Assembly (NCBI GenBank): GCA_943736015.1
Contig: OX031062.1
Coordinates: 57,896,962-57,960,961 of the forward strand
Direction of reading: 5' to 3'
Source of the DNA: Tridacna crocea
Taxonomy: Eukaryota > Mollusca > Bivalvia > Cardiida > Cardiidae
Length of the DNA stretch: 64,000 bases
The notes beneath the pieces were generated by a model that was not told where the DNA came from, made no database searches, and saw only the letters and a list, made by a program, of their open reading frames with translations. Position numbers and translations under genes: made by a program. Below are positions 47,887 through 59,048 of this stretch, one piece after another; the first letter of the stretch is position 1; each line of letters opens with the position of its first letter.

Positions 47887-47974
47887 CTAAAAATGAACAA
47901 GTGTCTGTATTAGCAACCCTAAAGCAGTAAGCTGTACAAAACAGGAAACAGAAGAAAAAAAATTAATTCCAGTT

Positions 47975-48118
47975 ATTCAGCATTTTCTCCTTTTCCTGGA
48001 ATCTTTTCTATACTTTTGAAGACAAATCAACTAATTTCTGTAATTTGCAATTTGCCATCTGCAAATGCTTTCAACGTGGACAAGTCTAAAAATTTGTCAT
48101 TTGGTAAAGAGTTCTTAA
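47975..48118 (+). mobile_element. Right part of a TTAA MITE A
   Basis: From CAGCATTTTCTCCTTTTCC to CATTTGGTAAAGAGTTC. Confidence 0.75.
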
Positions 48119-48618
48119 GTACTGTCAATATGGGTGGAGGGCAAGTGATTTCCTGTGGAAGGCGCATCTCTTATCAATGTCACATAATCTAAGTCTTTTA
48201 TGCTTGACTCTTTAACAAATGAAATAATTTTGGACTTTCCAAAATCCCTGGCAATTGCAGATCACAAGTTTTTTTTTCTTATATTGTATGGTTTATCTTC
48301 ATTTTCATGCCAGAATTTTAAATATATACAAAATATACATAAAAGCCAATTATGATAATTATATACGTAGAGTCATGATACACATATGTTGTTCACCAAC
48401 CGATCTAATTCTTAGTTCTGAGACAAGCCATATGATTGGGTGGGACAGAAGAGCTCAACCAATCAGATGATTTGTCTTAGATTGTTGAAATGGACTATTA
48501 TTGGATATGTTTTCCTAAGAAAATTCTAGTCCCATTCTTCAGATCATTCCCAATCTGAAAGTAACAAGTTCACAAGTTAACCCCTTAGGCTGCTAAGTGC
48601 AACTTTCTGACCTTTAGC

Positions 48619-48683
48619 AGATAGCCTAGATCAAGATCAGACTGCACATAATGTGCAGTCTGACCTTTGATCTACACTATCTG
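48619..48683. repeat. GATCAGACTGCAC hairpin
   Basis: CAGATAGCCTAGATCAAGAT and ACTGCACATAATGTGCAGT with the complement; perfect inner 13-bp stem. It abuts the TTAA of the next MITE. Confidence 0.85.
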
Positions 48684-48911
48684 TTAACCCTTTCCCAAAC
48701 AACAAATACTGGACTCTTCCAATCTAAAAGAGTTTGCAGACGACAACTTTAGATTTGGAGAAAATGGCAGAAAGTTCTCAAAAAGGGTAGAAAACACTTT
48801 GGGAAAAGGAGAAATTGCTCGTTACGAGCAATTTCTCCTTTTCCCACAGTGTTTTCAAAAGACTTTTACTGCAGACATGTAAAAACCAGGGCTTGTTTGG
48901 GAAAGGGTTAA
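48684..48911 (-). mobile_element. TTAA hairpin MITE, subfamily C, 228 bp
   Basis: TTAA edges, ends CCCTTTCCCAAACAACAAAT and TTGTTTGGGAAAGGG. Palindrome GGAGAAATTGCTCGT-T-ACGAGCAATTTCTCC: the outer arm is like A and the inner arm like B. This copy is the empty-site reference for the Helitron-like insertion at 59669. Confidence 0.92.
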
Positions 48912-49473
48912 GGAGATATTTTTCTACAAAAAGTAAGTTTGAAGCACCATTGTTTGTGTTTGTACTACCGACATGAAAGTTTTGTTCAAGTTATTTAGGA
49001 GGATAAAGGTTAATGTGAATCAAACAGTGTTTAGATCATCGGAAGTTTGTTTTGCAGTCCGTAACCATTTATTTTAATGAGTCTTAGGACTATGACCTCA
49101 CCATATACATGTGAGTATGGCCCCACATTACTGACACTTGTTTTTTCTTTGACCATGTGACTCTCTTAGTAGCCACTGCACAATTCTGACATAAACTCTA
49201 CATACCATATATCTTTTTTTTTTCATGGTATTAGGAAATTTTTGCTATTTTCGGGAGTGGGTCATTCTCATGAAAATTATATCCTCTAGATATTCAAAAC
49301 AATTTGGAAATCCTTTATCTAATTCTTAACAGAGTCTATCAGTGTGGATCTTACTCTTGCTAGACAAACCTTTCAATGCAAAGTGGCTCATAGATCTTTA
49401 TACTCATTCTAGGAGAAGCCTACCGTTATAAAAAATAACTTAGGAATTGCTTCAATCTTGAAAAAAAAAAAAA

Positions 49474-49974
49474 GTTGGCCAAGATGGCCCTGGGTCACTC
49501 ACCTGAATTTTTGAGAGTGGTTTCAGAGAAAAAGATTTTTAAAGATTTTCTTAGAAAATCCATTTGGTTACCATAGCAACCAGAGTTTTTCATGAAATCA
49601 AATTCTGTGAACAAATTTTAAAGAGGACCAACCAAGGAACATTCCAGCAAGTTTAGAAGAAGAAGTTTAACTCTTTGCCATATATAACAAAATTGCAGAC
49701 TGGACCAAATTTAAAGCATTTGCAGACGACACAATATATGTGACCAAAAATTCGAAATTTGTTTTTCCAAAAGTGGAAAACATTGAGGGAAAAGGAGAAA
49801 ATGCTGGTTACCAGCATTTCTCCTTTTCCCTCAATGTTTTCAACAAGCTTCTTTCTCAGGGTCATTGAAAGACAGGATTGTATGGTAAAGAGTTAACGCA
49901 CAATGCACTTCGGATACAGAGTGATCCTAAAAACTCCCTTGAGCATGTTGTGCTCAGGTGAGCTAAAAATAGCC
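49474..49974 (+). mobile_element. Short Helitron-like element without core repeats
   Basis: GGCCAAGATGGCCCTGGGTC and CTCACCTGAATTTTTGAGAG pass directly to the tail (CAACCAGAGTTTTTCATGAA) and the 3' hairpin GAGCAT-GTT-GTGCTC, AGGTGAGCTAA. A 5' poly-A run comes first. A MITE is inserted in its tail. Confidence 0.8.
49667..49896 (-). mobile_element. TTAA MITE A inserted in the short Helitron-like element
   Basis: TTAA at both ends. The flanks on either side are Helitron-like tail (GTTTAA left, ACGCAC right). Core GAGGGAAAAGGAGAAAATGC. Confidence 0.9.
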
Positions 49975-50330
49975 AGACTGAACACATTTATCTCTATAGA
50001 GAGAGTTTTTGTTTCTACCTGTAATACTAATGTTAAAGTTTTAGCAAATTAACTATAAAAGTGTTTCAGTATTCATATTCCAGGACCTTCTATGCTATCT
50101 ATTTTTTTCAAAAGGATCTATTTTGTTAGTACTAATTTCTGTAGTGAGACCACAGGTGTTTGTTTTGTAGTGAGTAATTAATTATTATTATATTATATTG
50201 TTGGCAAAGTTCTACAGAAAAATGAGCACCCATGACTTAGACTGTACGGAATGTTATGTTCTCAATAGTTCATGTTCTTCTTTTTGAAAGGTCCAACTCC
50301 TTGGGCAGCTAAGCAGGTCTCAATGTAAGG

Positions 50331-50391
50331 ACAACATAGATCAAGATCAGAATGAAAAGAATGTGAAGTCTGATCTTTAAGCACCACTGTT
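50331..50391. repeat. Decayed GATCAGA hairpin
   Basis: ATAGATCAAGATCAGAATGA and GTGAAGTCTGATCTTTAAGC. Confidence 0.5.
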
Positions 50392-50981
50392 CAATAAAGG
50401 AAAGGCAGATTTCTCTACCAGAGAGTGTTTCAAATCACACTGCCCAGGGGCGTAACCAGGAAAAAGTAAATTATACACACGGCGAAGGTCCAGAAAATTA
50501 GAATGCATTTAAAAATGTATTTTGCCATTTTTAAGGCAGGTGACGAGAGCAATTTGGAATCAACTGAATGGAATCGAAGCCGTTTAATCAATTTCTAATT
50601 TTGGCTGTTTTAGAAAACCGCCAAACTGAAAAATACATGAGAAGTGATTAAAGAGGCAACCTGCGACCTATTCTTGAATTTTTTTCACATTATGCACGTG
50701 CATTGTGTGCTTAATAGAAGTTACGCCTATGATGTATGTTCACATATTAAGAATTTTGCTATCTGTTTAGTGCTGTTACACTGTTTTACATGTCTAAAAT
50801 TTACAAGATGTCAAAATTCTAACCCCATCCAAATTCAAATCGGTTGCAAAATATAAATTTTATATTGACAGATGTTTAATGCCACAAAAAACATAGCTAT
50901 ACTGATAAAATTTTGTCTGAAGAAAGAGCTGAATACATTTCAGGAAAAGGAGAAAATACCTGTCACTGAAATAGGCATGAA

Positions 50982-51120
50982 AACCACAAATACTATCGGA
51001 TTTTGGCATTCTGGGTAGTACATGTACCAATTTTTCATAACAACCACCGTTACTTTGAATTTCAAAATAATATAAACTTGGTGTGATTCACTCAGCTATG
51101 ATCAGCTAGTATGTAACCTA
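50982..51120. repeat. Dispersed repeat, copy 2
   Basis: Counterpart of 41934-42110, with TTTGGCATTCTGGGTA and TTGGTGTGATTCACTC. Confidence 0.6.
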
Positions 51121-51218
51121 TGAATCAGCCATTTATTAATTAGCCCGTACATACTTGGGTATTAGGCTAACTGCTTTGGTGTAAGCCCTACTTTTCCCAG
51201 GTGTTTGGGGAATATTTT

Positions 51219-52331
51219 TCAAAATATAAACAGCCATTTCTGAGAAGAAGAATTTTTAAGAATTTCTTCATGTCTGTATAGTGTAAATAGCCCACAGCCA
51301 TCAGAGCCATGTTTCTTGATGGATCAAAATATTTCGAGCAATTTTTTAAAAGGATCAACTCAGATACATTTCTGTGAAATTATTTCAGAATCTGATCAGT
51401 CATTTCAGAGAAGAATTTTAAAAAATTCCTTCATGGCCATATAGTGCAAGTAGCCCCCATTCACCAGAGCCATGTTTATCAACGAATCAAACTTTCATGA
51501 ACACCTTTTGAAAAGGGTCACCCAAGGAACATTTCTGTGAAATAATTTCAAAATCTGACCAGCGGTTTCTAAGAAGAAGAGTTTTTAAGAATTTCTTCAT
51601 TTCCCTATAGTGCAAGTAGCCCCCATTCACCAGAGACACATTTTTTGACGGATCAAAATTTCGCAAACAATTTTGAAAAGGGTCACCCAAGGAACATCTC
51701 TGTGGAATTATTTCAAATTCTGACCAGCGGTTTCAGAGAAGAATTTTAAAGAATTTCTTCATTTCTGTATAGTGCAAGTAGCTCCCATTCACCAGAGCCA
51801 TGATTCTTGACGGATCAAAATTTCGCGAACACGTTTTGAAAAGGGTCATCCAAGGAACATCTCTGTGAAATTATTTCAAACTCTGACAAGCCGTTTCAGA
51901 GAAGAAGAATTTTTAAGAATTCCTTTGTTTCTGTATAGATGCAAGAAGCCTCCATTCACCAGAGCCATGTTTCTTGACGGATCAAAATTTCATGAACAGT
52001 TTTTGAAAAGGGTCACCCATGGAACACCTCTGTAAAAATTTTTTAAAATCTGACCAGCGGTTTCAGAGGAGAAGATTTTTAAAGAATTTCTTAGAAAATT
52101 CCATTTGGTTGCCATGGCAACCAGAGTTTTTGACAGTATCTAATTCTGTGAACAATTTTTAAAGAAGACCTCCCAAGGAACATTACTGCCAAGGTTGGTC
52201 AAAGTTGGCCCAGCGGTTTAGGAGGAGCTGATGTTTAAAGAATTGTTGACGACGCACGACGGACGACCACGACGGACGACGGACACCCAGTGATCCTAAA
52301 AGCTCCCCATGAACACGTTGTGCTCTGGTGA
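51219..52331 (+). mobile_element. Helitron-like element, core type 1, 5'-truncated
   Basis: Begins inside the leader (TCAAAATATAAACAGCC). About 5-6 units; tail with ACGACGGACGACC. Hairpin arms GAACAC-GTT-GTGCTC, and GAGCTAA is worn to GAGAAAA. Confidence 0.85.
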
Positions 52332-52339
52332 GAAAAAAA

Positions 52340-53056
52340 AAATCAGGGGTCCCGGCCCAAATTTTAGGGGTCCCATATTACAAGGCTTGATCAGTGCTTT
52401 TGGCAATATTAATGCAATAATGATTGGGAATTCAAAAACCTAAAGTAAATGGGTTCGAAGAAACTTTCGCCGATCATGCGATCTTTCTCAAACCGAAGCC
52501 ATCGGTATTTTTCCAACCAAACTTGTTGACATTTGCGATCTTTGTTCACAACTGACGTACTTGTGTAGAGTTAGTGGAGGATTGCCTAAATAGTCTTTAA
52601 TCTTCGTCTTCATCACCCGACGGTTCCTTTCTTTCCCCCATAAAAATCCAAGATCACTGTTTTGACATGTCGTCTGCAGGCAAGTTTTAGTTTACAAGGA
52701 AGAGATCTGAAAATGCCAAATGATTTATGCTGATCATACTTGATTAGTAATTATAATACCCTCGTTTTTCCAACAGGCATTTGTAAGTATTTTAGCTTAA
52801 ATGCTGCTCAGTCAGTTATTTTTTCCGAGAATCTACGGTTCAAAAACGTAAAAAATTCTAATTATTTATAAAATCACGAATAGTTTTGTCCGTTTAAGCA
52901 GCTAATGATCATCACTATGTCGATTTACTCGATTCAATCCAGCGTGACATAACTCACCGGATATGCCAAATCAAGTGTGCCAGGTGCCATTGTCCAAAAA
53001 CTGCGATTTTATTGTTTCGTCTGCAGAAGTTTACAAGTCCTTTTTTCAAACAATAT
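52340..53056. other. Stretch with no recognised element
   Basis: Less AT-biased than its neighbours. TCGTCTGCAG..AAGTTTA occurs twice (52669 and 53017), a possible short duplication. No coding call is supported. Confidence 0.4.
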
Positions 53057-53065
53057 AGAAATACC

Positions 53066-53324
53066 CATCCTCGGATACCCCGGGGTCTCCCTATTTGCTA
53101 CGCTACATCGACCCCTGGGACAATTGACTAATAAAACTTTGAATCATCCGCCGAAAATCGATACGAAACTTCATAGCGTACAGTCCACTCGCCCATCACA
53201 AAATGATGATGGAACCAATGAAAAGCCAGCATTCGGCCAGCGGTAAAGCGAGGGAAATTCAATTAATTGTCCCAGGGGTCGATGTAGCGTAGCAAATAGG
53301 GAGACCCCGGGGTATCAGAGGATA
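53066..53324. mobile_element. Fold-back, Mutator-like MITE with 9-bp target duplication
   Basis: Long inverted ends of about 58 bp (ATACCCCGGGGTCTCCCTAT, TTGCTACGCTACATCGACCC, CTGGGACAATT and complements) enclose a 140-bp centre. AGAAATACC lies directly outside both ends (53057-53065 and 53325-53333). A 9-bp duplication with long inverted ends fits Mutator-like elements. Confidence 0.8.
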
Positions 53325-53367
53325 AGAAATACCAATAACAATGCTGTCCTTATGTATATATATTTTT

Positions 53368-54651
53368 ATACGCCCGTCCAAGATGGGACGTATTATGGGA
53401 TCACTCGTGGCGTATGCATGCATGCATAGTGGCGGGCGGGCGGGCGGCGTCTAGTTCTTTGTCCGGAGCAATTCTCCAAAAGTAGATTTATAGATCTACA
53501 TCTAGATCTACTAGATCTAGATCTAGCTAGGGTTATGAAATTTCATAGGTGAATAGATCTCATCAAGGGGGAGTGCAGTGCACAGGAATCATAACTCTTG
53601 TTCGCTTAATTTTTGAGTTATTGCCCTTTGTTGTTTTTCATGCTTGAATTTTGTCCGGAGCATATCTCCAAAACTATAGCTCTACTAGATCTAGCTAGGG
53701 TTATGAAATTTCATGGATGGATAGATCTCATCAAGGGGGAGTGCAGTGCACAGGAATCATAACTCTTACTTGCTTAATTTTTGAGTTATCGCCCCTTGTT
53801 GTTTTTCATACTTGAATTTTGTCCGGAGCATATCTCCAAAACTAGATCTATAGTCTACTAGGTAGGGTTATGAAATTTCATGGGTGGATAGATCTCATCA
53901 AGGGGAAGTGCAGTGCACAGGAATCATAACTCTTGCTCACTTAATTTTTGAGTCATTGCCCTTTGTTTTTTTCATACTTGAATTTTGTCCGGAGCATATC
54001 TCCTAGATCTAGCTAGGGTTATGAAATTTCATGGGTGGATAGATCTCATCGAGGGTGAGTGCAGTGCACAGGAATCAAGTCTTGCTTGCTTAATTTTTGA
54101 GTTATTGCCCTTTGTTGTTTTTTATACTTGAATTTTGTCCAGAGCATATCTCCAAAACTATACTACCTAGGGTTATGAAATTTCATGGTTGGACAGATCT
54201 CACCGAGGGGGAGTGCAGTGCATAGGAATCATAACTCTTACTTGCTTAATTTTTGAGTTATTGCCCTTTGTCGTTTTTCATACTTGAATTTTGTCCGATG
54301 AATATCTCCAAAACTATACTACCTAGGGTTATCAAATTCCATGGGTTGATAGATCTCATCAAGGGGGAGTGCAGTGCACAGTAATCATAACTCTTGCTTG
54401 CTTAATTTTTGAGGTATTGTCCTTTGTTGCTTTTCATACTTCAATTTTGTCTGGATCATATCTCCAAAACTATACTAGCTAGAGTTATGAAATTTCATGG
54501 GTGGGTAGATCTCATCAAGGGGGAGTGCAGTGCACAGGAATCATAACTCTTGCTCGCTTAATTTTTGAGTTAGTGCCCTTTGTCGTTTTTCATACTTGAA
54601 TTTTGTCCAGTGCATTCCCCAGCTTTACAACTTGGGGTAAGATGGGCGTAT
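53368..54651. mobile_element. Inverted-end element carrying about 7-8 tandem repeats of 152-190 bp
   Basis: Ends ATACGCCCGTC and, complemented, ATACGCCCATC. The leader has a GCATGCATGCAT run and (GGGC)n. The units carry ATTTTGTCCGGAGCATATCT, CTAGGGTTATGAAATTTCAT, GTGCAGTGCACAGGAATCAT and TTAATTTTTGAGTTATTG. The first unit is expanded by AGATCT-rich palindromes. No transposase. Confidence 0.75.
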
Positions 54652-55026
54652 CTTGCGACAATTTGCCGCTCATGTTTAATACCCTTTGGTCAACGTTTCG
54701 GTATTGAAGTCTTTTTTTTTTCAAAGAAAAGCCAATGATCAAGAGACGTTCAGTTGAATCTTTATTTAAGTTCTGGAATTAATTTTTATGCATCCCTGGG
54801 ACGCAAACTGCTGACGAATGCGCGTACAGCTCAATAGTTATGAGTATATGGACACGGAAATCTGCGTCCCGTAAAACCTTGTATACATGTAGATCTAGAC
54901 CTACATCTGTTGCCTAGATACAGTGAATTAATGTAGAGGAAGCAAACAGAGAGTCCTTAGAAGTAGATCAGGAAGCTATTGCACGACACTAAAAGTGGCC
55001 TCTTGTCACTCTGTATTCAGTTACAA

Positions 55027-55180
55027 TTTAACCCTTTACCACACAGTCAGGATCCTTAGTGAAATGCAGTGACAGGAGAATAGTATGATGCTAGTAAGCA
55101 GCAATTTCTTTTTCCACTGTAATGATTTCTACCTTTTATAAGAGAAGTCTCATAAATTTAGCCACATCAAATATCGAAAG
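55027..55180 (+). mobile_element. Decayed TTAA MITE A
   Basis: TTTAACCCTTTACCACACAG begins it. The arms are lost apart from GTAATGATTTCTACC. Confidence 0.65.
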
Positions 55181-55212
55181 GTGAGTGCAACACTATCAAA
55201 CATGTCCTCTCC

Positions 55213-55479
55213 AAATGCTCCTAACTCTTTACTAAAAGATAAAATTTTAGGCTTGTCCAAATTGAAAGCATTTGGAGATGACAAAACTGACTGAAAATTT
55301 GGAATTCGTTTTGTGAAGGGTAGAAAACATTGTGGGAAAAGGAAAAAATGCTGGTTACCAGCATTTTCTCCTTTTCCCACAATGTTTTCTACTCTTCTAA
55401 ATTCAAGTTTCCCACAATGTTTTCTAAAGGCTTCTTTCTCAGGTTTGTCAAAAGTAGGGATTGTGTGGTAATGGGTTAA
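55213..55479 (-). mobile_element. TTAA MITE A with repeated right arm
   Basis: TTTTCCCACAATGTTTTCTA occurs twice (55373 and 55409), which adds 38 bp. Right TTAA intact, then a 3' stub of another copy to 55518. Confidence 0.85.
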
Positions 55480-55514
55480 TTTAGGCAAGCTCAAAACTTT
55501 GTCGCTTGGTAAGA

Positions 55515-55722
55515 GTTAACTCTTTACCAAACGACAAATTTTTGGACTGGAAAAAATTAGTAGCATCTGCAGACAACAGATTAAGTCTTGTAAATATGAT
55601 GATTTCTGACTTTGAAAGGGTATAAAACATTGTGGGACAAGGAGAAAATGGTAGTCTCCCATAATGTTTTCTACAGTCGTCTTTCAGGGTCATTAAAAGT
55701 GGGGACTGAGTGGTAAAGAGTC
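55515..55722 (-). mobile_element. TTAA MITE A without palindrome centre
   Basis: GGACAAGGAGAAAATGGTAG is followed at once by TCTCCCATAATG. Left TTAA present, right edge AGAGTCCAA. Confidence 0.8.
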
Positions 55723-55993
55723 CAACCACATCAAATGCATTCATATATATCCCTACATCCTGCTATGACACACTATATAATTGAAATTAGGGCTGTAGCA
55801 ATGTTTCAAGGGTTCAGGGTGAGCAAAAAGTGAGGGGTGTATAAATGGTTTAGGTGCCAGGAGTTGCTCTAAATTGTAACCATAGTTCTCAAGAATTTTT
55901 CCAGCTTTTACTCCTTTTCAAAAGATGTTTTCTCCCTCCAGGTCATTTAGAACTGGGATTGTTTCATTAAGGGCTGAGCAATAATGAACATAA

Positions 55994-57032
55994 CAAGAAG
56001 GCCAAGATGGCCCTGGATCGCTCACCTGCATTTCCGAGAGGACCATAGCCATTTTTTTTGAGGTATTGAAACACTGGAAACAAAATCATTATTTTGCCAC
56101 GCAATTTTCAAAAGGTCACCCTTAAAAGTCCTTTCAACATCTGACCCGCAGTTTCAAAAAAGAAGAATTTTTACGGGTTTCTTAATTTCCATACAGTGCA
56201 AGTAGCCCCCATTCGCCACAGCCATCTTTCTTGACCCATCAAAATTTCGCAAACAGTTTTGAAAACGGTCATTCAAGGAACATTTCTGTGAAATCATTTT
56301 AAAGGTGGCCCTTCAGATTTTGGGACAAAAATTTTACAAAAATGCAAAAAAATCATCCTTATACTCCCAAAGCCTTTTAATTTTCATTCATAAAACCCTA
56401 GTGGTCGAAAACCGCCCGACAACACGAGAAATTAGGGATTTACTACGGCCCAGGTTGACACCAACGGGAGACACATTCTATTTTTAGATGATCAATACCC
56501 TCATTTACATACAGGAATACACAAACAAAGTTTCAAACATAGCGTCCGAGGAAGACATTATGGAAAAGAATTATTACAGTTTGTTATGTAATGGAATTTA
56601 AGCGTTATGAGTCACGTGCCAGTCACTTGACATTCCCAAAATGCTTTATTGATTTTTGGCGCGAAATCTAAAATCACTTTAAGAGGCTACGTAGCCTTTT
56701 AGGGGAACACCATCAAAATAATTTTTTTGGTAATTTTATGAATCTTAATTTTTGATGATTTGTATTATTATTTACATATGAGTTTCAGTGATATATATAT
56801 TTTATAATTTAGTGAGATGTAAAAATTCTAAATACCCACCTTTAAAATCTGACCAGCCATTTCAGAGAAGAAGAATTTTCAAGAATTTCTTCATGTCTGT
56901 ATAGTGCAAGTAGCCTGCATTCACCAGAGCCCTATTTCTTGACGGATCAATATTTCGCAAACAAATTTTGAAAAGGGTCACCCAAGGAACATTGCTGTGA
57001 AATCATTTTAAAATCTGACAACAGGTTTCAGC
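55994..57032 (+). mobile_element. Helitron-like element, core type 1, interrupted and 3'-truncated
   Basis: CAAGAAGGCCAAGATGGCCC start. About two units before and one unit after a 537-bp insertion. It ends in GTTTCAGC with no tail. Confidence 0.82.
56304..56840. mobile_element. 537-bp insert with TTTAAA duplication
   Basis: Splits a Helitron core unit at TTTTAAAATCTGACC. TTTAAA stands on both sides. Ends GGTGGCCC and, complemented, GGTGGGTA: inverted match of only 5-6 bp. AT-rich, no ORF of note. The uninterrupted units give a clear empty site. Confidence 0.75.
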
Positions 57033-57042
57033 TATTAACTCC

Positions 57043-57271
57043 TTAACCCTTTACTCCATAGATACTCATTTCTATGCAATGCTTGTTGGACCCTTTGGAA
57101 AACATTGTGGCAAAAGGTGAAATTGCTCGTGACGAGCAATTTCACCTTTTGCCACAGTGTTTTCTACACTATCAAAAGGTGTCCTATACACAAAAGAAAC
57201 GGCTTCATCCTTTCTGTTATTTAGGGTCAGTTAGAGATCCCACAGAAATGACATATGGGGTAAAGGGTTAA
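57043..57271 (+). mobile_element. TTAA hairpin MITE B, 229 bp
   Basis: Plus orientation with the centre at 88 nt. Perfect stem AAAAGGTGAAATTGCTCGT-G-ACGAGC and onward. Confidence 0.93.
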
Positions 57272-57407
57272 CTAAGTCTCATCAACTGCTACGATTCTGT
57301 TGATGAACTGCATATCTCCCTTTTCAAACTGTAGAGTAATTGTTTAGTAACAGTCACTGAGAGATTCTTCTCCAGCCATCAGTGTATGTGTTCATATGGA
57401 AACATAT

Positions 57408-57637
57408 TTAAACTCTTTACCCCATAAGGCATTCCTGTGGTACCTCTAACTGACCCTGAATAACGGCAAGGATGAAGCCGTTTCTTATGTGTATATGACA
57501 CCTTTTGATAGTGTAGAAAACATTGTGGCAAAAGGTGAAATTGCTTGTGACGAGCAATTTCACCTTTTGGCAAAATGTTTTCCAAAGGCTCCTACAAGCA
57601 ATGCGTAGAAATGAGTATCTATGGAGTAAAGGGTTAA
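57408..57637 (-). mobile_element. TTAA hairpin MITE B, 230 bp
   Basis: Opposite orientation to the copy 137 bp away. Centre offset 141/88. Confidence 0.93.
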
Positions 57638-57639
57638 AC

Positions 57640-58228
57640 CGGTATATTCAAATTACTGGTCCAAATTGTATGGAATTCCCTGTGGCTTATCCTACTTCTC
57701 CAGTGATCTGACCGTGTTCAAAATAGCCATCATTTTGCTGTCACTTTCTCTGCAGTCTAATTTTTTACCTACACTGTTCTCAAACACAACTGATATTGAT
57801 CAGTCCTAGCACTTTTTGGGGAGTAAAGAATTAAGGTAAGACCTGTGTAATGCACTTCCGGTGAACATTTGGCAAAAATTCTAATTTGTTGTTAAATAAG
57901 GATAAATAAGGATTTATGCAGAAATAATATTTTTGAACATTTCTAATGGATCAGAAATTCCGTTTATGTCTATCTTGAAACTATTTTTTGATACTTTTTT
58001 TTGTTTTCTAAAAAGGGAGGTAATTATTATCTCTTTTTTCAATTGAGAATATAGCGGTTTTAGTTTTATAAATGATAATTCAAAGAAGGAAAAAATGGAA
58101 AAAATGAAAAGGTGAAAGTAGTTCAATAATACTCATTTTTAGTTATAGCTAATTTTGCATGACGATATTTTAGTGGAAATAGCTGTTTTCCATTATACAG
58201 GTTTTACCTTAAAACCCATAAATTTCTC
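57640..58228. other. AT-rich stretch, nothing recognised
   Basis: No element of the families here. The 70-codon minus frame at 57914-58126 is Phe/Lys/Ile-rich low complexity. Confidence 0.5.
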
Positions 58229-58457
58229 TTAACTCTTTACCAAACGACAAAATTTTGGACTGTTCCAAATTGAAAGCATTTGCAGACGACAAAATAAATG
58301 CAATTTAAATATTGAAATTTATTTTGGAAAGGGTAGAAAACACTGTGGGAATAGGAGAAAATGCTGGTTACCAGCATTTTCTCCTTTTCCCATAGTGCTT
58401 TCAAAAGGCTTCTTTCTGAGGGTCGTTAAAAGTAGGGATTGTGTGGTAAAGAGTTAA
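58229..58457 (-). mobile_element. TTAA hairpin MITE A, 229 bp
   Basis: Perfect edges; right TTAA 58454-58457 shared with the next copy. Confidence 0.93.
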
Positions 58458-58686
58458 CTCATCATACAACAAAATTTTGGACTAGTCCAAATTGAAAGCA
58501 TTTGAAGACAACATAATAAAATTTAATGCAAGTCAAAAACTGAAATTTGATTTGAGAAGGGTAGAAAACATTGTGGGAAAAGGAGAAAATGCTGGTTACC
58601 AGCATTTTCTCCTTTTCCCACAATGTTTTCAAAAGGCTTCTTTCTCAGGGGGTATTAAAAGTCGGGATTGTGTGGTAATGGGTTAA
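58454..58686 (-). mobile_element. TTAA hairpin MITE A sharing a TTAA
   Basis: Direct tandem with the previous copy; both TTAAs intact. Confidence 0.92.
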
Positions 58687-58711
58687 CCAAAAATCAAGTT
58701 TGGTTTGGTTT

Positions 58712-58926
58712 GTTAGTTTGGCAGTCGGTGATGCACACTTGTGTTTCTTGGCTTTCTCACACCAGTACCGACACTACTTTCTTTTTACTGACTACTTTTC
58801 TCAAGTGCATCAGAGGTGAAACACCAAAAATCTCCGAAAAGAATGTTCACCACAACTGGGTATTGAACCTGCAACCTGCAGGTCACCAGTCAGATACCCT
58901 TACCACTGAGCTACCCAGCCAGGTCC
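58712..58926 (-). mobile_element. tRNA-derived SINE (best copy)
   Basis: Minus strand head: GGCTGGGTAGCTCAGTGGTA (A box), GTATCTGACTGGTGACCTGC, AGGTTGCAGGTTCAATACCC (B box). The body includes GGTGTTTCACCTCTGATGCA. The 3' side is a TTTGG-repeat. It retains strong pol III boxes. Confidence 0.75.
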
Positions 58927-59048
58927 CTAAGTAAAGAAAGAGGAGAAACCAGAAACAACCTTTTTTGTTCTGCAGTTCTATTTAATCAAATCACAATGCT
59001 GACATCTTCACAAAGGCTTATATGCGAAAAGTTGTCATTCCTGACTTC

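Noticed and set aside
52977..53246. 89-codon plus-strand ORF
   Set aside because: Lies over the fold-back Mutator-like element; coding appearance comes from its GC-rich ends.
58856..58925. A functional tRNA gene on the minus strand
   Set aside because: A and B boxes are present, but the acceptor stem does not pair and the sequence continues into a shared SINE body.
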